Of a DNA stretch of 64,000 nt, positions 21,494 to 31,400 are shown one piece after another. Source of the DNA: Simmondsia chinensis. Its lineage: Eukaryota; Streptophyta; Magnoliopsida; Caryophyllales; Simmondsiaceae. The stretch lies in the NCBI GenBank assembly GCA_018398585.1, contig JAGTTD010000013.1:11755237-11819236 (forward strand). Direction: 5' to 3'. Numbering within the stretch: the stretch's first letter is position 1; each line of letters begins with the position of its first letter. The translations under genes and the position numbers were made by a program. The notes beneath the pieces were generated by a model, which saw nothing but the letters and a program-made list of their open reading frames with translations, was not told the DNA's origin and made no database searches.

Positions 21494-21729
21494 GTCAGAC
21501 ACATTCAATTTTCTTTTATTTTCCGTTTCTCAAACAACTATTTTAGAGTTGAAGTATCCAAAATTATAAAGTGTTGTGGGATGTCTGATAGGGTTCCCCG
21601 GCACCATATTTACAATTATAATGGATATGTAAAATTATGCACTATACTTATTTGAGTTTACACTAGGTGATAGTAGGATACTCTCATATGCCCACTAAAT
21701 TGATATGAGTAATACAATATAATGAAAGA

Positions 21730-21935
21730 GTCCTGCAAAGAGACACTTCAGGAAGATGTTGGTCGATTTTGAGCACTTAGCTTTAGTATTACTTGGAGAT
21801 TAGCTTTAAGAATCTTGTCTTGAACACAATGATAGCCAATACCTACAAATTTAGTATGTGAATGGGATATTAAATTTGCAATGTGATATGTAGTAGAGGT
21901 ATGATCACAATAAACAAGGTCGAGGTCACACGTGA
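21730..21935 (-). pseudogene. Copia RNase H fragment
   Basis: The minus strand reads CDHTSTTYHIANLISHSHTK, then GYHCVQDKILKANLQVI. This is the copia RNase H block that normally carries CDNxSAxxLAxNPxxHxRTKHI and HxVRDKVL. Only about 60 codons remain, with no LTR visible. Confidence 0.6.
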
Positions 21936-22615
21936 GGAAGTGAATCTAATAAGTTTTGGCCACCAATAAAGCAACATGATATTAAAACATTGCTGGTGAA
22001 CTTGGTGATTGTGACTTGTTTCCTTGCTTGCTATGAGAACATGTTTGTGCTTAGGACTTTATTTTCAGTAATTGCGCAAAGTACATTAGGAAACCGCCCC
22101 ATCAAAAATCAACAAAACACAAGAGGAATACATATGGTTCATCGGTCGTAGACTAATAACATGGTCAGAGGTGCCCTATATATATCTCGTGATTCCCTTA
22201 ACAACTTGCCAATAGTAGTCCCGCAATCTGCATAAATGTGAAATAGAGTTAACTTCAGAATAAATATTAAGTCTATCATAGAGTTCCATAGTACTCCTAC
22301 ACTTAGTTGTCAGAGTTAGCAGCACGGTGTTCAATGAGAGAATATATGGTATGATAATGGGGATTTTATAGGTTCAAAGTGCACATCAATTAGGTCCACG
22401 ATATGTTTCTGTTGAGAGCAAAAAGTCTTATTCCAGACCTTTTCGCTTCAAACTGAGGAAGTAGTGTGGGTTTGAAATATACTTGACCATGATTTTGTAA
22501 ACGTATCAGTTATAACTGCTGTAAGACATATGTCATTGTTGTTCATGAGTATGATTTTTGTCAACACATACAGTTTACGGCACAAGACAAGTTAAATTTG
22601 AATATAAAGATAAGG
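21936..22615. other. Intergenic, nothing recognised
   Basis: May be the degraded rest of the copia fragment to its left, but no frame supports this. Confidence 0.35.
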
Positions 22616-22620
22616 GACTG

Positions 22621-23036
22621 TGATGCAACTGCGCCTTAGTATGCCTAGCAGGTTCGTTGGCTAGTTAGGCTTAGCCAGTTGGGTGGCTTGGCGGGATGGG
22701 AGAGATGCGCTGGTAGGGTGTGAGCTGGGCATTGAATTTTAACTTCAAGGAGGAAAGCTTAATGCAGATTAGTAGATTTTATTATTTATCTCTTTAAATT
22801 TTAGTTTTTTATTTTAGATAAGAAAGCTCCTCTATTTAAGAAAGAAAATAATTAGGGTTTTCATCATTGAAATTCATAGATCTAGTTCGTTTTATGTGCT
22901 TCTTTCTTATTCTCGGGTTGTAAGAATCAAGATTAACCTTTTTTCTTTGTTACTAATTGTTTTAGCAATAGAAAATTAAATGAAGGAAGTTGAATCCTTC
23001 CATTCCCAAATTTTTATCTTTTTTGGTGCTGCATTA
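22621..23036 (+). repeat. Solo LTR, gypsy type
   Basis: Starts TGATGCAACTGCGCC and ends GGTGCTGCATTA, so it has the same TGATGCA...TGCATCA terminal plan as the gypsy LTRs at 9047 and 11049, with a TATA-like CTATTTAAG inside. Flanking 5-mers GACTG (22616-22620) and GATTG (23037-23041) are a one-base-changed target duplication. No internal region follows, so it is a recombination product. Confidence 0.75.
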
Positions 23037-23041
23037 GATTG

Positions 23042-24169
23042 TCTTTCCAATACCCTTGGTGAAGAAGAAACCAGTGGAAATGAAAAATACTAATGCACAT
23101 GGTGCTTGATTAAGCCCAAAAGGAGCCTTACTTTGGTGGGGGAAAAAAAAAAAAAAACAAAGGTTAATACAGGTTTTTAGTTTGGACGATCCATATCATG
23201 CTCATTGTATTGGGTTTTGGGTTAATTACATGGGTCATTTTAGGATTTGGGTTAGCATGGTTCAGTTTTAGTTGGATAGGATGATTTAGGGTTCAAGCCA
23301 CTTTGTTTTAGGTCAATCAGTTGTGTTGTATTCTATTTCAGGTTACCTAGGTTGGGTCAAATTTGTCTCAGATTGAGTCTTATCAATCATGTTTAGTCTT
23401 AATCATCTTTAGATTTTGGGTCAATTAGATGGAGTTATTTCATGTTTTTGATTAGCTCGTCGAGTCTATTCAAGTCAGACTTGAGTTAGCTATGATTATT
23501 TCAGATTTGAGTCATAACAGATTTTGTGTCTATCATTTTAGGTCATTAATTACAACTTCAAATAAGATCAGATCAGGTCAGATAGGATCGTATTGAGTTT
23601 CAGCTTAAATTTAGGATGGGTCGGGTGTTTCGGTCTCAAGTGATCTTGGGTTTCGGTTAATTCAATTGGATCATTTTCTGCCAAAACCTAATTTTGTGAA
23701 GTGGAGCAGTGAAATTATAATTCTAATTTCAATAGTTGACCAAACAACAATATTGGAATTTTGACCTTAATTCATATGAACTTCATGTTCTGTAAAATAT
23801 TGTCGGTTTTTGATTTGTCCTAATGGTTGAGGTGACAGTTGGCCGACCCAGACTCGAATTCAAATTTGGCATCCTTTAGGCTTTTTTTAATGTAAAAAAA
23901 TATTTTATACAATATTTGCGTAATAAAATTTAAAATTATATTTATGGTTCCTTTTCATTTGACATTCTAACAACAATAAAATATTGGTATTACAAAAGTT
24001 CCAGATTATCCAACAATTTCAGAAATATGAAGTTCAATTAGAAATTGTTTTTGACGAAGTCAACATAACTTTTGTCCTTCACCTCAATGTATCACACAAA
24101 TAAACATAGGAGCTTATTGAACTCCTTTAAAAGGGGATCACCAAAATCCCTAGTGGGGATCGAAATTGG
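23042..24169. other. Intergenic, with degenerate G- and T-rich repeats
   Basis: At 23200-23660 short motifs of the kind GGGTCATTTTAGG, GGTCAATTAGA and TTTGGGTTA recur irregularly, like a decayed minisatellite. An A-run sits at 23140-23157. No genes are seen. Confidence 0.4.
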
Positions 24170-24177
24170 GTGGCATG

Positions 24178-27100
24178 TAGTGGTGGCCATGGGCCGGGTC
24201 GGGCCGGGCCGAGCCTGGCCCGCTAGAGAACCGGGCCGGGCCAGGCCGGGCCCGAGGGCCTCCATGGCTGGGACCTGCCCGGGACCAGACCCGGCCTTTT
24301 TAACTAAATTAAAAAAAAAATTAAAAAATATATAGTCATTTTGTACTAAAATTATTGTAATTCATTGATAAATAATATGAGATACAAATATTTTTTTTTT
24401 CCAAGTATACATGTTCAAAAAAATTAATACTAAATATATGTAATAAATAAAATACAATATACAATAAGTAATTATCAAAAAAATATCAGTAAATAAATAA
24501 CGTATCAAATACAAATACAAAGTTGGGGCCTAATATTTAAAAATACAAATTTATTTATCAGAAAATATAAAGTTTGACATATGGAGTGTGCGGTCATCTT
24601 TTGACGTAAATATTTGAAAGTAAATAATTAACATACAAAAGTCTTGAATCTTGATATCAGTCATATCGGGGGGTTTCTACGTCATCATTTGACGTATTAG
24701 TTGTGCGGTCATCTTCTTCATCGCTCGATGAATCCATCTTCATTCTCTGTTGATCTCTTGCCTCAGCTAGCAGCCAATCCTTCAAGCACACGGACATCTC
24801 CAAGCTTGACGGCGATAGCTTTGCCCTCTTCGTTCCAAGCAACCTGCCACCAAGACTAAAAGCACACTCCGATGCTACTGAAGACAGCGGACAACTTAGT
24901 ATATCACGAGCCATGGTGGAAAGCATGGGATATTGGGTTTGGTTTGTGTTCCACCATTGTAAAAGGTCAAAATGCGGGTTGGCCGGCGGCCCGAAAATAT
25001 GGACCAACGGTGTCCGCAAGCAATAATCTAGCTCGTCACATGACGTGGGGGCTACTTTGGGCGTAAATTGCTCCAACAGCTTCCACGAATATGACATGTG
25101 TGAACTACTTCTACTAGATGTGGAAGATCCTACTACAGTAGTACTAGGATTATTAAATGATAATTTACGAGAATACTCAGAAAATAAATTATGCAAGTCG
25201 TTATCGACATCGGCAATGAAAGTGCCGACATTAAGAGTAGGATGCAAATATTTAAAAAAATGTTGGCAAAAAAAGTTGAAACCCCCGCATTTATAACGAG
25301 GGTCTAAAATAGTTGCAAAGCAATAAGTAAGAGGTAGTTCAGAAAAATATTTGGTAAACTTTTCTTTCATTGCCGTAATCGATCTGAACAAAATGGGGTT
25401 GGATTCATTACCCACCATCCAATTTACAATATCAAGCAATGTTGATATTGCTTGAGGCATGGTCGGATAGTAGCAGCCCGAAAAAAATGTTGTCGCGTCT
25501 TTAAACATGCTAAAAAATTTACAAATTTCATCTATTGTCTCCCAATGTATACTGTCCAGGTTGTAATCGCGCCATTCTGCACGATTTTCCTGGGCGAATT
25601 CCATCAGAGCGTCTTTGTATGGTAGAATGCGCTCTAACATTACTACCGTAGATGACCACCTAGTTTTGGAGTCTAATTTAAATTGTTTATATTCTATGCT
25701 ATGCAACCTACATACATTTTTAAATCTCTTTTTCCTAGCGACGGATGCTTTAATTGATATTATTACAGATCTTAAGGTGGCAAGGGATACGTCTATAAGA
25801 TCTAAACCATCCATTACCATTAAATGCAAAATGTGACAGATGCAACGAATATGAAAACACTTCCCACCTAACATGGGTCTCATTTTCCTAATTAAATGTG
25901 CTACGGATGCAGTGTTATTGGAAGCATTGTCAAACGTAATACTGAAGATACGTTGTTCTATGCCCCAATCGCGGATTGCCGACATAATCGCATCCGTAAT
26001 TACCTCGGCAGTATGGGGGCAATCTAAAAGTCCAAAATGAATTATTCTCTTCTGGATGATGAAGGATTTATCGGTCCAGTGTGCCGTTACGCACATATAA
26101 GGTTGGCCGGGTTTGGACGTCCATACATCCGACGTCAACGAGAACATGTTCGTGTTCTTCTCAAAAAGTGTATGTATCCCAATTTTAATATTGTGGTACA
26201 ACGTAAAAGCGTCCCGCTTTACATTGATTCGAGGAATCCTCACAACGGCGGCGTTCACATTTCGTTGGAGGCAGTCGATGAAATGTGGGTTTTCGCCGGT
26301 ACTAAAGGCCTTTCACTCAAAATTACATATTTAGCTAGCCCCCTACGGTTGCTCTCTTGAGAGAACCTAAAATTAGCAAGTGCACCGATCACTTGCTGTA
26401 CTAAACGTTGTTGGCTCTTTTCCGGGAATTGCTCAGGGTGGCACCTAAGTATATGTCTATTTGGTGTGCCCGTCCCACTGCCGGGTTGATGGCTAAAATT
26501 CTTAGGTGGGTCACATAATTTACAGGTTGCTTTATTAGTTGTCTTATTAAGGGTAAAGTACTTCCATACCCCACTAGTTGTACGCCTACTAGTCAAGGTA
26601 CTAGTTTCAGGCTGGGCTTCGGTGGTGGGGGTGGGTTCCTCATCAGTTTATGAGTCTCCAACCCCACCACTACCTGACTCATGATAATCTTGTGGTTGTG
26701 AAAAGTTATAATCTATGCTATCATTAGTGTATTGGGGTGTTGGGTCTGATTGCATAAAAGCTCGTTCTTCAATATTAAGTAGGACAATTCTAGTCCTTTT
26801 AGGGATTCTGGGTGGCCGAGAAGAGCTAGAACTAGCACGACCGGCTCCAGATGATGATGAAGAGTTGTGTGCCATATTAGTATAAATGATTATTATTTAT
26901 AAAATGCAAGTAGTAATACAAATTAAATAACTAAAAATGTGAATCAAAAAAAATTACGATACTAAAATTACCGAAACGAGATAACAATGAAATTCACACT
27001 TCAGTCAAATACTTTACGAACTTCGAACTTTAGAGCACAATTTTGCAATTAGCAAATTAGAGAAGATGGGAGATGATGAATGTATAGAGAGAGAAGAGAG

Positions 27101-27361
27101 AATTGAAGATTTTGTGAGAAAATGAGTTGGGGAGGTTTAAGTATTTATAGAAAAAAAATATAAATTTTTTTGTTTTTTTTTTTTTGTAAAAAAAGAGCCG
27201 TTGGCTCTTTTGGGCAGGGCCGGGCCCAGGCACGGGCCCAGGCCCCTGAAAAAATTAGGCCCGAGGCCCGGCACGCTACAGTGCCATCCGGGCCGGGCCA
27301 GGCCATAAACGGGCCCAGCCGAGCCGGTTTTCGGGCCGACCCGGCCCGTTGGCCACCTCTA
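24178..27361 (-). mobile_element. hAT-superfamily DNA transposon, nearly intact
   Basis: The ends TAGTGGTGGCCATGGGCCGG and (inverted) TAGAGGTGGCCAACGGGCCG form terminal inverted repeats, and an exact 8-bp duplication GTGGCATG flanks them (24170-24177, 27362-27369). The subterminal regions are packed with GGGCC/GGCCC motifs, probable transposase-binding sites. Inside, one transposase gene lies on the minus strand (26875-24657). The exact duplication and long open frame suggest a fairly recent insertion. Confidence 0.95.
24657..26875 (-). pseudogene. hAT transposase with BED zinc finger, two lesions
   Basis: Cuts and pastes the element by binding its ends. The N-terminus (26875) is a Ser-rich stretch with a basic RIPKRTR patch. 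After 75 codons a TAA interrupts, then the same frame continues with a BED finger (CKLC...NRHILRCHPE) to 26255. A one-base shift near 26300-26320 leads into a 533-codon open frame (26258-24657). That frame holds SLTSDVWTS (catalytic Asp near residue 44), FDNASNN (Asp near 110), the RCICHILHL motif, and the C-terminal hAT dimerisation domain (YPMLSTMARDILSCPLSSVA, ECAFSLGGRLL). One nonsense and one frameshift separate it from a full-length protein. Confidence 0.9.
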
Positions 27362-27369
27362 GTGGCATG

Positions 27370-28266
27370 GTTGGCCCTTGATGTTCTCCACCACTTGGCT
27401 ATATGTCCTTAGAGAACGCTTATTGAACTCCTTACTAGTAGAGAAATATATCATGCTTAAGATAAGTGTGGAATCGGGTATCTGTTGGTAAATAAATGAT
27501 TCATGAGTTAGTATAGTGAATCCGCCAACAGTATTATTCTTTTGGGAGTTTAGAGTTCACTTTGGAGAGATATGTTAATGAAACTTTACATTTGAAATGC
27601 TCATTGAGATCCATCATTCTTTTCTTTTGAAATACACAAGACTTTTACTACTTATGGAATACTGGTACATACCATGTACAATTTTGTTTTGAAAAAATAG
27701 TAGTGCGAAAACAATATTAAAATGAATAAATATATCTTGGCATATAAAAGTAGAATAAGATTTACTCTATCGTGAAAGCATCATTTTTTTAATCTCGAAT
27801 AAGTCCCTTGTGGCAGTAAATAGTGGTTTTTAATCAATGATCTCCAAGATTAACACAATGACCACAAAATTTGTGTACTTAACAGTAATAACATAAGAGC
27901 GCATTGTACAATTTCCAACAACTTAGAAGCGGAAAAAGAGATGAAACATAGGTTTTCTTGTCATTTGTTCAAGTGGTTTCTTTTACCCAATTTATAGCCA
28001 AATAGAGGAAAATCAAGCAAGAATAAACGGGATATAATTAGAACTTTGAAACTTAACTTGCATGGGTAAGTGTAATACTGAGGTGAAAGATCGCTTGCGA
28101 AGTCCCCCAAGTATCCAGAGGAAGATAATTGCAGCAGTAAATACCATATTAAATTGTTATAACGACTGTACTACGTCATATGACAAACAACACATTTTTT
28201 TAGTGTAATACCATTCTAAGTAAGAATTTTAAAGCATTTCTAACACATGGGTCGAACCGAACACTT
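27370..28266. other. Downstream flank of the GDSL gene
   Basis: AT-rich, no coding potential. A 16-bp string GCTTATTGAACTCCTT at about 27418 repeats one at about 24110, on the other side of the hAT element, so it belonged to the pre-insertion sequence. The 3' untranslated region of the GDSL gene should lie between about 28050 and 28266; no certain polyadenylation signal was picked. Confidence 0.4.
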
Positions 28267-28490
28267 TCAATAATTGAGTAGTTGCCGAATATTCATAGGC
28301 ATGATATAGCTGGTGTTTCCGTCCATCAACTGACTAGCAATGATGACATTGGTAGCTTCGGAGGGATGATAGGGGTCCCAAAACACATACTTTGACCTAT
28401 CTGCGCAAACTCTGGATGTTGCCTCGCATGGGATCAACCCCCCAAACCGCCCGGCTGCGTAGCAACATGCTGAATTTGCATTTGTAAACC
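28267..28490 (-). CDS. GDSL gene, exon 5 with stop codon
   Basis: 224 bp ending in TGA at 28267-28269. It reads [38 protein letters not shown], then [16 protein letters not shown] with the catalytic Asp and His, and ends NIRQLLNY. Acceptor ATGGCAG. Intron 4 (28491-29803, 1313 bp) is AT-rich with no element recognised. Confidence 0.9.
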
Positions 28491-31400
28491 CTGCCATTCC
28501 ACCATTATTTTGATAATTAGTAGCAAAGTCATGATATAAAACAAGAAACATGTAAAGATAAGCCGTAAGTTAACCTGCATAGTAATTGGGAATGAAAAGA
28601 CAAAAACAGTACAACATCCTAACCTTAGAAAACATGATTACATGATTAAAAAAAATACAGAAACCAACGTATTTAATGTTTCAACCATTGCTAGAAAGGA
28701 TTCAAAGTGAGCTAGCCCTACGATTCCACCATTACATTATTCACAAATTCACCTCTTTATTGATTAAATGTTGCCTATTATGGTAGACATGGTAAAATCT
28801 AATAATAAAAGCTAATTTTTCTAATTTTTCATTATAAACCTTAATTATATAAATGTATAATGTGTTCACAGTTTATTATTTATAGTATAATGACAATTAA
28901 CTAGTCAACATATTGTTGTTTACTTATTTATTACTGTTTTTTTGGTTCCATATCACTGGAAGGTGTGTTTGAACAAAAAATTCTAGTTTTGTATTACTAT
29001 TCAAGTGTTTTTTTTTCATGGAGAATGAAATGTTTGGGAAAAAAAAAAATGAAAACAAGAGAAAATACATCTTCCATTGGAGAAGAGAACTTAGAAATAA
29101 GGACGTGATGCTTCCAATTTATACTATTGAAGGAAAAACTGAAAAACAAATGGTCCTACAAATTTGTAGAGTTGAGATTTTTTTGAGCTTGCTTTCTCAA
29201 AAGGTACAACTTTATGAAAACTTTTTTATAAAAGCAGAAAAAATTCCTCAAAATGAATAATGCTATATTCTTTCAGTAAGATTTCATTTAATATTACATT
29301 TATGTGATAATTTATAGGACCATCATCCTTTAATATCGTTAAAAAATAAAAAATAAAATAATATTTTTCCTCTAATTTATCACGCTTAAAGAGATTGACC
29401 TAAAATAATAGTAACTTGGTAACACATATTGATGATCTATTTTCCAATAAGTTGTGCGTAATTTGAAGACGAATATAGTTTTCGAATGTAGATTATTAAA
29501 TTTTCTTAAGAAATTAAACATATCACAAGATCTACTTTAATAGAAACATGATGAACAGGGATGAAGAAAAAGGGGTGAAATGAAACAAAGCAAGGAATTC
29601 TTAGAAAACCCGTTCCTTGTCAAGCTTTGACTATGGTGCACTTTTAACTTCTCAATGGTTTCCCTCAACTACTCTCAGATTTTCGAATATGTTTTCGTTT
29701 CTAGTTTTTTAGTATTATAAGTATGTTGCTTTTGTTCTCTAAAACCTTTTAATCCAATTATCAAAAAAAGAGGAAAAGTAAAACATAATTTAACGATGCG
29801 TACCATATGCTGTATAATACATGATGATTTCCTCCACGATGCGGTAAACATCAGCATAGAGAAACTTGGATCCTTCTAGGGTGGTACTTAGTTGGGAAAC
29901 AAGGCTCTTGAGTCGTAAGTTGAATGCTCGGGCCAGTTGATTTGGGAAGGCCACACATTCATCCCCGGCTGATGGATTCGCGTCCCTCTGCAACGGGATA
30001 CACCCAATTGGACCCACGTTTACCACTATTATTTTCCTTGCGCCCGTGTTGTAAAGCCTCTGTTTCGAAATTTCAACCCCATTCAGTATGTTATACATCG
30101 GAAAATTTTAAAAGACACGAGAGAAAGCCCACAAAAATAGCACAAGAAACAGGGTGCTTAGAAAACGGTGCCCTATTTGTGACAATTTCGTGTGCCCCGT
30201 ACTCGTGACGTGTAGCAAAGTCCGTTGTATGTCACATGATCCTTTTTAGAATAGTCTTATTTAAAAATATATTTTAAAAATATACGCTCCAAATTTTTAA
30301 TAAAGTTTGAATTTGGAGTCAAGTGCAAGTAAAATGCAACTAAATTAAAAAATAGTATACTGATATAAGTTGTTCAACGTGCCTCAATTAGCTCAATAAT
30401 GGAGTAGATAGAAGAAGAAACAATGAATAGGGGAAGGTACAACAACAACAAAAGATGAATAGATTGAATTACTTTGGTGTATATTTCCCACTAAAGAAGC
30501 ATCCGATGTATAAAGAAAATTTTACTCATTACTGTAATGGGTAGTCAGAATGGAGGGGTCGTGACTAGTTGTCTACAATACTCAAACCAGAGGGAAAATT
30601 GTTCCTTTCGTAATATTTTGCTTCAACAGGAGGAAGCATAAAACGACCATTCTATAATGTGGTGCGACGACAAAGCGGGCATAGGCGCACATGTCATCTA
30701 CTAGGCTCATTCCATTCCCTCAAATCTTTAGGCTACGATATGTTCTATATGTGTAGAGAAAAGGAAGAAACATAGGCCACCTTCAACTATCTTTTTAGCA
30801 GAGCCAGTATTCAAGGATGATATGGGAGGAGAGGGAGAGGCAGGTCAAAAAAGAGTTGGAAAGAGACGATTCGACATGGCCTCATCCACTTCAACCTAAA
30901 TGAGGAGATGACCCTAGATAAAGCAGAGTAGAGGGCTAGCATAGTTATAGTTGATAGAGTAGTTTAGGAGAGAGGAGCGCATCTAAGATAGTAGTAGAGC
31001 TAGTAGGCTTATATGTATGTTTATTTGATTATATTTGTTGGTGTTATTCTATCGCTATGTTGCTTTATTGCTATCACTGCTTCATGTTTATTGCTTTATG
31101 CTTCATGCTTTATGCTTCCTATGTGCTATTGTTCTTTATGGTCTCTAGGTTGGGGATCTTCGGACATATCCTCCTTTTAGAATAGCACCCTAAAGGGGTA
31201 AGGCTGCGTACATTACCCCCCCCCCCCCCCGATCTCGCGTATGCGGAAGCCTTTGAGGCACTGGGTGTCTAGTAGTTGTTGTTGTTGTAAGTACTCAAGG
31301 ATGCAATTGTCTAAGGGAGAAGGCTCCTCTGCAGCCATCCATACACTCTAGATGGAGTGATACATAGTGAGCCAGCTTATTGCAAATTAGAAATTGAGCT

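Noticed and set aside
24072..24335. Pro/Gly/Arg-rich ORF
   Set aside because: Formed by the GGGCC-rich end of the hAT element.
27170..27412. 80-codon ORF at the right hAT end
   Set aside because: Same cause: GC-rich terminal inverted repeat sequence.
29018..29260. 80-codon plus-strand ORF in GDSL intron 4
   Set aside because: Lys/Glu-rich AT-biased sequence without any domain, opposite to the gene and with no supporting context.
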